Positions 45,808-55,621 of a stretch of DNA of 64,000 nt are shown piece after piece; the stretch's first letter is position 1, and every line of letters begins with the position of its first letter. The stretch spans positions 310,001-374,000 of the forward strand of contig JAYQIC010000010.1 in assembly GCA_038141425.1 (NCBI GenBank), in the 5' to 3' direction. Origin of the DNA: UBA7985 sp038141425 (GTDB lineage: Bacteria > Pseudomonadota > Alphaproteobacteria > UBA7985). The translations under genes were made by a program, and so were the position numbers. The notes below the pieces were generated by a model. It was not told the origin of the DNA. It did not search any database and saw only the letters and a program-made list of their open reading frames with translations.

Positions 45808-47852
45808 TCAGGCGTTGCGCCGCTTACCCGTCACCAGATCGAGCACCTGGGCGCCCGCGTCGAGCACGTTGGTCCCGGGGCCAAAGATCGCTGCCACCCC
45901 GGCGGCTTCCAGCGCCGCGTGATCCTGCTCGGGGATGACCCCGCCGCAGATAACAATGATGTCCTCGCGTCCCGCCGCCCGCAGAGCCTCGATCAGCGCT
46001 GGCAGCAAGGTCTTGTGCCCAGCGGCCAGTGACGACACGCCGACGACATGGGCGCCGGCATCGATCGCCTGCGCCGCCGCCTCCTCCGGGGTCTGGAACA
46101 GCGCCGAAGTCTCGACCGCGTAGCCGAAATCGAGGAAGGCCGAAGCAATCACCCGCGCGCCGCGGTCGTGCCCGTCCTGACCCAGTTTTGCCATGTAGAG
46201 CCGTGGCGGCTCGTCCAGCGCCGCGACCCGCGTGATCAGGGTCTGCAGCTGCGGGTCCTGCGCCAGCGCCTCACCGTAGACCCCGCGCACCAGCGCCGGG
46301 CTGCCGTCGTGCTCATTGAACACTGCGCGCAGGCGATCGCTGACCTCCCCCACCGTCGCCCGGGCGCGCATGGCCTCGACCGATGCCGCCAGCAGATTGC
46401 CTCCGTCCTGCGCCGCGCGCTCCAGCGCTGCCAGTGTCGCCTCGACCCGCTGCGCATCGCGGCCGGCGCGCAGGGCGTCGAGCCGCTCGATCTGCGCCTG
46501 CCGGACAGCGTGGTTGTCGATATCCAGCACATCCACGGGGTCGCTTTCCTCGCGCTGGAAGCGGTTGACCCCGACGATAACCTGCTCCCCGGTGTCGATG
46601 GCCGCCTGCCGCCGGATCGCCTCGGTCTCGATCTGTGCCTTGGGCCAGCCCGCCTCGATAGCCTCGGTCATGCCGCCCATGGCCTCGACCTCCTCGATCA
46701 GCGCCCAGGCCTGCTCGGCCAGATCAGCCGTCAACCTCTCGACGTAGTAGGACCCGGCCAGCGGGTCGACCACGTCGGTGACCCCGGTTTCGTGGGCAAG
46801 GATCAGCTGGGTGTTGCGGGCGATGCGCGCGCTGAATTCCGTGGGCAGCGCGAGGGCGTCGTCGAAGGAATTGGTGTGCAGGCTCTGGGTGCCGCCGAGC
46901 ACCGCGCTCATCGCCTCAAAGGCCGTGCGCACAATGTTGTTGTAAGGGTCCTGAGCCTGCAGCGACACGCCGGAGGTCTGGCAGTGGGTGCGCAGCATCA
47001 GCGATTTGGGGTTCTGCGGGTCAAATTCCGCCATGATCCGCGACCACAGCAACCGGGCGGCGCGCAGCTTGGCAGCCTCGGCAAAGAAATCCATGCCGAT
47101 GCCAAAGAAGAACGACAGGCGCGGGGCGAAAGCATCCACGTCCAGTCCGCGTTCCAGTGCCGCGCGCACGTACTCCCGCCCGTCGGCGAGCGTAAAGGCC
47201 AGCTCCTGCACCAGCGACGCTCCGGCCTCCTGCATATGGTAGCCGGAGATCGAAATCGAGTTGAAGCGCGGCATGGCTTCAGCCGTATAGGCGATGATGT
47301 CGCCAACGATGCGCAGGCTGGGCTGGGGGGATAGATGAAGGTGTTGCGGACCATGAACTCCTTGAGGATGTCGTTCTGGATGGTCCCGGCCAGCTCGGCC
47401 TGATCCGCGCCCTGCTCCTCTCCGGCGACGATGAAGGCTGCCAGCACCGGCAGGACCGCGCCGTTCATGGTCATGGAGACCGACACGTCACGCAGGGCGA
47501 TACCGTCGAACAGCCGCCCCATGTCCTCGACGCTGTCGATGGCGACCCCGGCCTTACCGACATCCCCGCGTACCCGTGGGTGATCACTGTCATAGCCGCG
47601 ATGGGTGGCGAGGTCGAAGGCGACCGACAGACCGCGCTGCCCGCCCTCGAGCGCTTGTCGGTAGAAGGCGTTGCTCTCCTCGGCGGTCGAGAACCCGGCG
47701 TACTGGCGGATGGTCCAGGGCCGCTGGGTGTACATGGACGCGTAGGGACCGCGCACGAACGGCGCCTGCCCCGGCTGGCTGTCGAGGTGCCCGATGTCGT
47801 CGAGGTCGGCGGCGGTGTAAAGGGTTTTGCGGTCGTCGCGTTGATCAGACAT
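45808..47852 (-). CDS. scpA: Methylmalonyl-CoA mutase, large subunit (frameshifted)
   Basis: About 682 residues from ATG 47852, broken once near 47325 after FMVRNTFIYPP. Catalytic-domain blocks are GQAPFVRGPYASMYTQRPWT, IRQYAGFSTAEESNAFY, GQRGLSVAFDLATHRGYDSD, SMTMNGAVLPVLAAFIVAGE and SLHTNSFDDALALPT. The C-terminal B12 domain carries AKLGQDGHDRGARVIAS, the DxHxxG cobalt-ligand histidine. The enzyme interconverts methylmalonyl-CoA and succinyl-CoA in propionate and branched-chain breakdown. The N-terminus is about 30 residues shorter than usual. It is divergent from the cobalamin riboswitch. Confidence 0.92.
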
Positions 47853-48029
47853 TGCTCGTTCGCCCGGGGAAAGTCTGCGTTTGGGCTAGCACAAGACCCC
47901 AGCAAGGCACAGGGGCAGCCCGACCAGCGCTTTTCACCAACGCCGGTCGCTTTTTGTTGATTTATCGCCGCCTGCTCTCTTGCCGATGCCGGGGATCTGC
48001 GGCAGAACGTCGCTTACCTTTGGTGTCTC

Positions 48030-48226
48030 ACACAGTCCAAGGCTGGAGACTTAATAGGGAACATCGGTGCGGCGTACCCAACAGGGACCAAATCCGAGGC
48101 TGTCCCCGCAACTGTAAGCGGCGAGCGCAGCTCCACCATAGCCACTGACGCCCCCGCCCGATCTGGGCGGCGCGTTGGGAAGGCCGGAGCAAGAGCGCAG
48201 TGACCCGCGAGCCAGAAGACCTGCCA
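48030..48226 (+). promoter_or_regulatory. Cobalamin (AdoCbl) riboswitch
   Basis: The conserved core elements occur in order: taatagggaacatcggtgc, aatccgaggctgt, ccccgcaactgtaagcgg, gccactgac, gttgggaaggc, gtgacccgcgagcc and the B12 box agccagaagacctgcc. Downstream, CAGGGT (48225-48230) can pair with ACCCTG (48259-48264), directly against the ribosome site AGGAG at 48266, so control is probably at translation initiation. It faces the small membrane protein and metal ABC operon and should switch them off when cobalamin is plentiful. Confidence 0.95.
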
Positions 48227-48275
48227 GGGTGTCGATCAACCTTTTCCAAGGGCGGGTGACCCTGCAGGAGAGACC

Positions 48276-48467
48276 ATGACAACAGTAGATGAACACGCCC
48301 GAGCTGCGTCCCGCGATCACACCGGTTTTGACCTGACCGGGCCATCGCGCGCCCTGCTGCTGAGCGGTGCCGCTGCCCTTGCCGTCCTGTGCTGGGCCGG
48401 GCTCGCCCTGCTTATTCGACCTGAGGGTGCTTTCCGGCGAAGGCCTCGTGCTGGGCTACGGCAATGA
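48276..48467 (+). CDS. Small single-helix membrane protein, first gene under the B12 riboswitch
   Basis: A 63-residue protein with an excellent ribosome site (GCAGGAG, 5 bases before ATG). It has a His-containing N-terminus (MTTVDEHARAASRDHTGFDL), one membrane helix (residues about 28-47, LLLSGAAALAVLCWAGLALL) and an Arg-rich tail. Its 3' end overlaps the likely ATPase start. It is reminiscent in size and position of CbtB, a small cobalt-transport partner, but lacks the C-terminal histidines of CbtB, so it is not assigned to that family. A frameshift in the tail is possible in this error-prone sequence. Confidence 0.65.
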   Translation: MTTVDEHARAASRDHTGFDLTGPSRALLLSGAAALAVLCWAGLALLIRPEGAFRRRPRAGLRQ

Positions 48468-49183
48468 TGCCGTCGCCGGCGGGGTCGACTTTTCCCTGAG
48501 CACAGGCGAGATCCTCGCGGTCATCGGCTACAACGGCTCTGGCAAATCGACGCTGGTGAAGTCGATCCTCGGCGTGACGCCGCTGCTCGGCGGACGGCTG
48601 CACTGGTCGGCGGGCGCACCGCCCGAGCCGATCGGCTATCTGGGCCAGCTCAGCGAATTTGACCGCCGCTTCCCCATGCGGGTCATCGACCTCGCCGCAA
48701 CCGGCGGCTGGTCAAGATTGGGGTTCTTCCAGGGCGCTGGTCGCGCCACGCGGCGGGCGGCAGAGGCCGCGCTTGAGCAGGTCGGGCTGAGCGATGCTGC
48801 GACCCTCCCCTGCACAAGCTCTCCGCAGGCCAGCTGCAGCGCGCGCTGTTCGCCCGCACCATCGTGCAGGATGCACGCCTGATCATCCTCGACGAACCCT
48901 TCGCCGCCGTGGACCAGAGCACCGAGGCCGACCTGATGGAACTGATCCTCGACTGGAGCCGGCAGGGTCGGTCGCTGATGGTAGTCCTGCACAACCTCTC
49001 GGCCGTGCTCGAGCACTGTTCCTCGGCGCTGCTCATGGGGCGGGCGCTGCGCCTTCGGACCGACGCGCGAGGTGCTGACCCCCGAACGACTGGTGGATCT
49101 GGGTTACATGGCCGCCGATCAGGCTGCCCTGATCGCCGCTGCGGCCTCGATCAGGCGGCACGAAAGGGGACGGTCGTGCTTGA
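48427..49183 (+). CDS. Metal-type ABC transporter ATP-binding protein (ZnuC/MntB-like; frameshifted)
   Basis: The probable GTG start at 48427 gives VLSGEGLVLGYGNDAVAG, then Walker A GYNGSGKSTLVKSI. After a break near 48815 come KLSAGQLQRALFARTI (signature), ARLIILDEPFAAVDQ (Walker B) and LMVVLHNLSAVLEHC (switch). Another break near 49055 leads to REVLTPERLVDLGY; the end probably lies at 49183, overlapping the permease GTG. An ATG at 48367 in the same frame is an alternative start. The sequence belongs to the zinc/manganese/iron chelate family. The B12 riboswitch suggests the cargo may be cobalt. Confidence 0.83.
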
Positions 49184-50066
49184 GTTCCTCGAATTCGCCT
49201 TCATGCGCAAAGCCATTCTGGCCGTGATCATTCTTTCGCTGGGCATGGCACCGGTTGGCTGTTTCCTCGTGCTGCGGCGGCTGTCGCTTGCCGGAGAGGC
49301 CATGAGCCATGCTGCTATCCCCGGGATTGCTCTGGCCTATGCCGTCGCCGGATTATCGGTGCTGTCGATGACGCTGGGCGGGCTGATCGCCGGGCTGGGG
49401 GTTGCCCTGCTCTCGACGCTCGTGTCGCGGGTTACGCTGCTGCGCGAAGACGCCAGCATGGCCACGCTCTACCTGCTGGCGCTGGCGGGGGGGATCTTCC
49501 TGCTGTCGGTACGCGGCACGGCGGTCAATCTGGAAGGCTTTCTGTTCGGCAACGTTCTGGGCCTGAGCGACGGCACGCTGGTGCTGATCGGCAGTTCGAC
49601 CACGCTGACGCTGCTGGGCATGGCGCTGATCCTGCGCCCGCTGGTGCTGCAGACTGTCGACCCGGTGTTTGCCCGATCCCAGTCCCGGTATGGTTGGTTG
49701 ATCCGATCCTTATTCATGATCCTCGTCGTGCTCAACCTGATCGCCGGTTTCCGTGCGCTGGGGACCCTGATGGCTGTTGGCCTGATGATCGTCCCGGCCA
49801 CCGCCGCCCGTTACTGGGTCAACGCCCTGACGCCCATGGTCATCCTCGCCTTCGTCTTCGGCGCCGGCAGTGGCCTGCTCGGTCTGCTGCTGTCCTTCTG
49901 GTTCGACAATGTACCCTCCGGCCCCGGTATCATACTGGTCGCGGGCCTCGTATTTCTCGTCTCGCTGGTTTTCGGCCAGAACGGCCTCGATCTGCTCGGC
50001 AGGCTCCGAGGCCAGAGAACCCGTTCCACAATCTCCATCAAATCAACATCCCGGAAAAAGCAATGA
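49176..50066 (+). CDS. Metal-type ABC transporter permease (ZnuB/MntC family)
   Basis: An intact 296-residue membrane protein from GTG 49176 (GGGGA upstream). It begins VLEFLEFAFMRKAILAVIIL and shows the family blocks GCFLVLRRLSLAGEAMSHA, GIALAYAVAG and GTLMAVGLMIVPATAARYW (the ATPase-contact region), over eight or nine helices. The stop overlaps the ATG of the binding-protein gene (ATGA), so the operon is tightly coupled. It forms the metal channel. Members of this family carry Zn, Mn or Fe. Confidence 0.9.
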   Translation: MLEFLEFAFMRKAILAVIILSLGMAPVGCFLVLRRLSLAGEAMSHAAIPGIALAYAVAGLSVLSMTLGGLIAGLGVALLSTLVSRVTLLREDASMATLYLLALAGGIFLLSVRGTAVNLEGFLFGNVLGLSDGTLVLIGSSTTLTLLGMALILRPLVLQTVDPVFARSQSRYGWLIRSLFMILVVLNLIAGFRALGTLMAVGLMIVPATAARYWVNALTPMVILAFVFGAGSGLLGLLLSFWFDNVPSGPGIILVAGLVFLVSLVFGQNGLDLLGRLRGQRTRSTISIKSTSRKKQ

Positions 50067-50980
50067 AACGCAGAGCGCCTTTCGGCCTGCCGCTACGGCG
50101 GCTGTTCATCAGCCTGTTTGCCATCCTCAGCTTCGGGAGCCTCGCGACGCGGGCGGGGGCCGATGCCGCCCCCATCAAGGCCGTGGCGAGTTTCTCAATC
50201 CTCGCCAATATGGTCGAGGTCGTCGGGGGTGAGCACGTCACCGTCACCAGCATCGTCGGCCCCGACAGCGACGCCCATGTCTACAGCCCCAGCGTCAGCG
50301 ATGCCCGCGCAGTGGCAGTTGCGGACATCATTTTCGTCAACGGGCTGGGCTTTGAGGGCTGGATCAGTGATCTCGTGAGCGCAGCCGAGGCCAGCGCGCC
50401 AGTGATCATTGCGACGGAAGCCATCACACCGCTGATCATCGAGGGGGAGGCCGACCCCCACGCCTGGAACGCCCTCGCGAACGCCAAGCTCTATGCAGAC
50501 AATATCGTTTCGGGCCTGAGCACTCTTTCACCGGCGCACGCGGATGCCTTCGCTGCCAACGCTGCCACTTTCAAATCCGAGGTCGACACCCTGCTTTCCG
50601 AGCAACAGCGCGCTTCGCCGATCTGCCCGAAGGACCGACGCACAGTCGTCACCGGTCACGACGCCTTCGGGTACTTCGAGGCGCAGTTCGGGCTGCGCTT
50701 CCTCGCCCCGCTGGGGGTCAATACCGAGGCAGAGCCATCGGCGCGCGAGCTGGTCGAGCTGATCCGCCAGATCAGCGACGAGGACGTGGTAGGCCTGTTC
50801 GTGGAAAACATCACCAACCCCGACCTGGTCCAGCAGATCGCCGACGAAACCGGCCTCCAGATCGGGGGCAGACTTTACTCTGACGCCCTGTCGGTGCGTG
50901 GCGGTCCGGCAACAACCTACCTGAGCATGATGCAGCACAACATCAGCGCGCTGCTGCAGGCGCTGGAGCCGTCGAACTAG
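50063..50980 (+). CDS. Metal-binding ABC transporter substrate-binding protein (cluster A-I, ZnuA-like)
   Basis: An intact 305-residue protein with a signal peptide (MKRRAPFGLPLRRLFISLFA to AGA). Candidate metal ligands are His in SDAHVYSPSVSD, His in EADPHAWNALANAK, His in VVTGHDAFGYFEAQFG and Asp in LYSDALSVRGGPATTY. The three-His one-Asp set is closer to zinc-type than manganese-type proteins. The His/Asp-rich mobile loop usual in ZnuA is missing: the loop after the first ligand is short. Under a B12 riboswitch, cobalt is a plausible ligand; this is inferred from regulation only. Confidence 0.88.
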   Translation: MKRRAPFGLPLRRLFISLFAILSFGSLATRAGADAAPIKAVASFSILANMVEVVGGEHVTVTSIVGPDSDAHVYSPSVSDARAVAVADIIFVNGLGFEGWISDLVSAAEASAPVIIATEAITPLIIEGEADPHAWNALANAKLYADNIVSGLSTLSPAHADAFAANAATFKSEVDTLLSEQQRASPICPKDRRTVVTGHDAFGYFEAQFGLRFLAPLGVNTEAEPSARELVELIRQISDEDVVGLFVENITNPDLVQQIADETGLQIGGRLYSDALSVRGGPATTYLSMMQHNISALLQALEPSN

Positions 50981-51003
50981 CCTTCACCTCCTTTTTTGAA
51001 GGC
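50980..51003 (+). terminator. Hairpin after the metal ABC operon
   Basis: GCCTTCA and TGAAGGC pair around a loop containing a T-run, starting at the last base of the binding-protein stop codon. The T-run lies inside the loop and not after the stem, so it is an atypical terminator. Confidence 0.5.
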
Positions 51004-51442
51004 AGGAAACGGCGCTGACAGAGGGTTTCGGTCCCTTTTCGCGACAAACTAGTGGAATTGCCCAATTTGACAGGGCAATTCCACTATATTTCTAATTTAG
51101 CGATTCGGAAAAAAGGCAATAAGTTCAGGGGCATTTCTGCAACAACAGCCCTTGGATCGGTCATTATCCGACAGATTTTCTGGCAACCCCGGAACCGCCG
51201 GGCATACTGCATCTGTCGGGTCCAAGACCCGACCGGGCGGCCGCTTCAGGCGCCGTTCGAAGCGCGGCTACCGCCCGACAACATGGGGTCACAGCGGTAG
51301 CAAGAGCGCCAATTCAGATGAAGCGCGCGGGTCCGGGAGTGTCTCTCTCCTGACTTCCTCCCCCTGCACTTTCGGGCTCGCCGCTTTTTCTGCCTCCATC
51401 AAGAAACCAGTTCGATGCGGCCTCAGCAGCACCTGTGCTGGC
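51004..51442. other. Intergenic region with two strong dyads
   Basis: No convincing gene in 440 bases; an 82-codon frame at 51052 has no recognisable content. Besides the large inverted repeat at 51051-51085, a perfect 8-bp hairpin (GTCGGGTC / GACCCGAC, 51215-51233) is present. The stretch 51050-51180 is clearly AT-richer than the surroundings, so it may hold inserted or control DNA. aspS converges from the right. Confidence 0.5.
51051..51085. repeat. Perfect inverted repeat with 13-bp arms
   Basis: AGTGGAATTGCCC and GGGCAATTCCACT match perfectly around a 9-base loop (aatttgaca) and are followed by T-rich sequence (atatttctaattt). It could be a strong plus-strand terminator for the metal transporter operon, or an operator. 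The arms contain no homopolymer error. Confidence 0.8.
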
Positions 51443-53264
51443 TCAGGTGATTTCCAGCGGTGGCACGGACTTCAGGTGCAGGTCGTCGAGCTGTGCTTCG
51501 CTGACTTCTGAAGGCGCCTGCATCATCAGATCCTGCCCCTGCCCGTTGAGTGGGAAGGCGATGACTTCGCGGATGCTTGGCTCATCGGCGAGCAGCATCA
51601 CCATGCGGTCAACACCGGGGGCCGCACCGCCGTGGGGCGGCGCGCCGAACTTCATCGCGTTGAGCATGCCGCCGAATTCGGCTTCGACCACGTCCTGACC
51701 GTAGCCGGCGATCGAAAACGCCTTGTACATGACCTCAGGCAGGTGATTTCGGATCGCACCGGAGCAAAGCTCGATACCGTTACAGACGATGTCGTACTGG
51801 AAGGCCTTGATCTCGAGCGGGTCGTCGTTCTCCAGCGCGGCCATGCCGCCTTGCGGCATGGAGAAGGGGTTGTGCGAGAACTCGATCTTGCCGGTTTCTT
51901 CGTCTTCCTCGAACATCGGGAAGTCCACGATCCAGACGAACTTGAAGGCGCCTTCTTCGATCAGGCCCAGCTCGCGGCCGGCTTCGTTGCGGGCCTGCCC
52001 GGCGAACTGCAGCGCCGGCAGGCGCTTGTCACAGGTGAAGAAGCAGGCGTCACCCGCCTCCAGCCCCAGCTGCTGGCGGATGGCTTCGGTCCGCTCCTCG
52101 CCGATGTTCTTGGCCAGCGGGCCGGAGCCCTCAACGCCGCCGTCGTCGGTCTGGCGCCAGAAGATGTAGCCCAGTCCGGGCTTGCCCTGCTTCTTCGCCC
52201 AGCTGTCCATGCGGTCACAGAGCGCGCGTGAGCCGCCGCCCTTACCCGGCACAGCGATGACGCGGAAGTCTTTCTCGGCGATCAGTTTGGCGAAAATCTT
52301 GAAGCCCGAGCCGTCGAAGTGCGGGGTCACATCGTCGAGGATAATCGGGTTACGCAGGTCGGGCTTATCCGAGCCATAGCGGGTCATGGCGTCGTCAAAG
52401 GCGATGTGCGGGAATGGCATCGGGGTCACGGCGTGCGGGCTGCCCGAGGCGTCGTGGAACTCGGTGAACAGCCCGTGCAGCACCGGCTCGATCGCGTCGA
52501 AAACGTCCTGCTGAGTGACGAAGCTCATCTCAAAGTCGAGCTGGTAGAACTCGCCGGGGCTGCGGTCTGCGCGGCTGTCTTCATCGCGGAAACAGGGGGC
52601 AATCTGGAAGTAGCGATCGAAGCCCGCCATCATCAGCAGCTGTTTGAACTGCTGCGGGGCTTGGGGCAGCGCGTAGAACTTGCCCGGGTTGAGGCGCGAG
52701 GGCACCAGAAAGTCACGGGCACCCTCGGGCGAGGACGCGGTCAGGATCGGGGTCTGAAACTCGGTGAAGCCCTGATCGACCATCCGGCGGCGCAGAGATT
52801 CGATCACCTTGGCGCGCAGCATGATGTTGGCGTGGACCTTTTCCCGGCGCAGGTCGAGGTAGCGGTAGGTCAGGCGCAGGTCTTCGTTGATATCGTCGTT
52901 GGAATTGACCTGCAGCGGCACCTGCTCGGCGGCGGACTGGACCTCGGCATCGTCGACGTAGACTTCGATCTGACCGGTGGCGAGCTTGTCGTTCACGGCC
53001 TCGTCGTCGCGCTGCATGACACGCCCGGTGAGCGTGACCACGGACTCGAGCTTGACCCGGCGCAGGGTTTCATAGTGCGGGCTGCTTTCCAGCACTACGC
53101 ACTGGGTGACGCCATAAGTGGTCGCGCAGGTCGATGAACAACGGCCCGGCGTGCTCGCGGCGGCGGTTGATCCAGCCCGACAGCCGGGCTGTGCTGCCAA
53201 CGTGTTCGGCGCGCAGGTCGTTGCAGGTGTGGCTGCGGTAGGGGTGCAGGGCGTCGCTCATCAC
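51443..53264 (-). CDS. aspS: Aspartyl-tRNA synthetase (frameshifted)
   Basis: About 607 residues. The N-terminal anticodon-binding OB fold begins MSDALHPYRSHTCNDLRAEH (start 53264 or 53261) and includes ARLSGWINRRREHAGPLFID. A frameshift near 53115 precedes YGVTQCVVLESSPHYETLRR. Class II motif 2 is FDRYFQIAPCFRDEDSRADR and motif 3 GAAPGVDRMVMLLADEPSIR. The large GAD insertion (near KLIAEKDFRVIAVPGKGGGS) marks the bacterial enzyme. It charges tRNA-Asp. Because the gene is essential, the frameshift must be a sequence error. Confidence 0.95.
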
Positions 53265-53397
53265 TCAGGGTCCAGTCTGTTGGCCGGTCCGGCGAACTCC
53301 ACCAGCGGCCCGTTGCTCAAGTTTCACCCGCCTTCTAAAGCAGCCACGCAGACCGGGCAATTGCCCCACGCGCTTGCGTGCTTTGCGGGGGACTGGG

Positions 53398-54297
53398 ATG
53401 ATCCACTTTGTTCTTCCACCCAACAGGCCCCTTATGCAGCGGCTCCTGCCCCTCCTCCCGGTTTTTTTCGTAATCCTCTGGCACACCGGGTTCCTCGGTG
53501 CGCGCGGCACCATGCCCCATGGTCCGGCGCTGACGACGCTGAGCATCCGGTTTGCGCTGGTGCTGGTGCTGCTCGCAGTGCTGGCGTGGCTGGGCCGGGC
53601 GGTCTGGCCCTCGACCTGGGCGCAGCGTGGGCATCTGATGGTCGCTGGCGGGCTGCTGCACGGGGTCTATCTGGGCGGGGTGTTCTGGGCCATGGAGCAC
53701 GGTATGTCGGGGGCGACCGCTTCGCTGATCGTCGGGCTGCAGCCCATGCTGACAGCCGTGCTCGCGCTGTGGCTGCTCGCCGAGCGATCGTCACTGACGC
53801 TGTGGGCGGGGTTGATCCTCGGGCTGGTCGGGACCGTGCTGGTGGTGGTCTTCGACGCCGGGCAGGTCGGCAGCAGCCGCTCGGCGGTGGCCATCGTCCT
53901 CGCCCTGGTCGGGATCGCGGTCGGCTCGGTCTACCAGAAGAAATTCGTCCAGGCCTTCGACTGGCGCGCAGGCGCGGTCTGGCAGTTCGCAGGCTCGCTG
54001 GTGGTGACCCTGCCTTTTGCCGCCCTGTTCGAGCAGCGCATGCCGACGCTGAATGCAGAATATCTGTTTTGGCTGGGGTGGCTGATCCTGATCCTCAGCG
54101 TGGCGGCGGTGGCGCTGCTGAATACGCTGCTGCAGCGCCAGTCGGCGATCAACGTTGCCCGCGACTTCTACCTGATCCCGGCGCTGGTTGCGGTAACGTC
54201 GTGGATTATCTTCGGCGATAGCCTGCGCTGGACAACGTGGGTCGGCATCCTGCTGGCCAGTTTCGGCGTCTGGCTGGCAACCCGCCCCCGGGCGTGA
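53398..54297 (+). CDS. DMT-superfamily transporter (EamA)
   Basis: An intact 299-residue protein with two EamA repeats. The ATG at 53398 follows GGGGGA at good spacing; starts at 53374 and 53434 are also in frame. The first helix begins LPLLPVFFVILWHTGFLG and the region GATASLIVGLQPMLTAVLAL ends the first repeat. The second repeat ends SWIIFGDSLRWTTWVGILLA. It is divergent from aspS. Substrate unknown; this family usually exports metabolites. Confidence 0.88.
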   Translation: MIHFVLPPNRPLMQRLLPLLPVFFVILWHTGFLGARGTMPHGPALTTLSIRFALVLVLLAVLAWLGRAVWPSTWAQRGHLMVAGGLLHGVYLGGVFWAMEHGMSGATASLIVGLQPMLTAVLALWLLAERSSLTLWAGLILGLVGTVLVVVFDAGQVGSSRSAVAIVLALVGIAVGSVYQKKFVQAFDWRAGAVWQFAGSLVVTLPFAALFEQRMPTLNAEYLFWLGWLILILSVAAVALLNTLLQRQSAINVARDFYLIPALVAVTSWIIFGDSLRWTTWVGILLASFGVWLATRPRA

Positions 54298-54412
54298 ATG
54301 CGCACCGAGAACCGGGCCTGAACCCGGGCAAATCGCCTCAAATCGACAGGCGCAGCTCGCCCCCGCACCGTAAGGCATGGTCTTTGCCCCGGCTCGGCGC
54401 TAAATAAGCGCC

Positions 54413-55580
54413 ATGACCCATCCTGCCACGATCGAAGACCAGGCCGCCCTCGAAGCCTTCTGCCAGCGCGCGGCCAGCGCCACTTTCCTCACTGTCGATA
54501 CCGAATTCGTCCGAGAAAAGACCTACTATCCGCTGCTGTGTCTGGTGCAGGTCGCCAGTGATGACGAGGCCGTCGCCATCGACCCCCTCGCTCCGGATAT
54601 GGACCTTGCCCCGCTGTTCGCGCTGATGACCGAGACCAGCATGCCCAAGGTCTTCCACGCCGCCGGGCAGGATCTGGAGATTTTCGCCAACCTCGCCGGC
54701 AGCCTCCCCACCCCGCTGTTCGACACCCAGATCGCGGCCATGGTCTGCGGCTTTGGCGACCAGGTCGGCTACGAGCGGCTGGCCCGCAGCCTCGCCGGTG
54801 CGGAGCTGGACAAGACCGCCCGCTATACCGACTGGTCGCGCCGCCCGCTGACCGACACTCAGATCAACTACGCCCTGGGCGATGTCACCCACCTGCGCAC
54901 GGTGTTCATTGAGCTGACGAACCGGCTGGAGCGTGAAGGGCGCGTCGGCTGGGTCGAAGAAGAAATGGCCGCCGTTGCCAACCTCAGCCGCTACCAGCCC
55001 GACGTGCAGGACGCCTGGCGCCGCCTCAAGCCGCGCGGAGACAAGCCGCAGTTCCTCAACGTGTTGGTCTCGGTCGCGGCCTGGCGCGAGCTGGAAGCCC
55101 AGCGCCGCGACGTGCCACGGAACCGGATCATCCGTGATGATACGGTGATGGAAATCGCCGCAAGCGCACCCAAGTCTGCTGCCGACCTTGGCGGGGTCCG
55201 GGGATATTCGGACAATGCGGCTCGCGGCAAGCAGGACAGGCCATTCTCGCGGCCGTCGAAGAAGGCCTCGCCAAGCCCGGGAAGCCGCGCCGAAGCTGAA
55301 AAAGCGCAAGCCGCTGTCTGACTCGGCCGCTCAGGGCGCTGCCCTGCTGCGGGTGCTGCTGAAGGCACGCTCGGAGAACGCCGACGTGGCCCAGCGCATC
55401 GTCGCCAACGCCGAAGAACTCGAAATCCTCGCCGAGAAGGGCGTCGATGCCGGTGTCCCGGCCCTGACCGGCTGGCGCTACGACCTGTTCGGTGAAGCGG
55501 CATTGGAGCTGCTCGCCGGACGGCTGTTTATCGGGGTTGAAGGCGGCAAGGTGACCGAGCGGCGTCAGGCACAGGACTAA
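54413..55580 (+). CDS. rnd: Ribonuclease D (frameshifted)
   Basis: About 389 residues. The DEDD exonuclease motifs are all present: FLTVDTEFVREKTYYPLLC (Exo I), KVFHAAGQDLEIFANL (Exo II) and INYALGDVTHLRTVF (Exo III). One frameshift near 55240 joins the first part (DLGGVRGYSDNAARGK) to KARSENADVAQRIVANAEEL, the C-terminal HRDC-like domain, ending at 55580. RNase D trims tRNA 3' ends before CCA. The gene starts 115 bases after the DMT gene and converges on the enoyl-CoA hydratase gene. Confidence 0.9.
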
Positions 55581-55621
55581 GCCAGAAATCCCTGCGCGTC
55601 TGAAACCAGTGCGATCAGCGA

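Noticed and set aside
46048..47334. 428-codon plus-strand frame opposite methylmalonyl-CoA mutase
   Set aside because: The mutase has all catalytic and B12 motifs; the opposing frame is not protein-like.
48276..48467. CbtB cobalt transporter subunit
   Set aside because: Size and topology fit, but the conserved C-terminal histidines of CbtB are absent and no CbtA follows.
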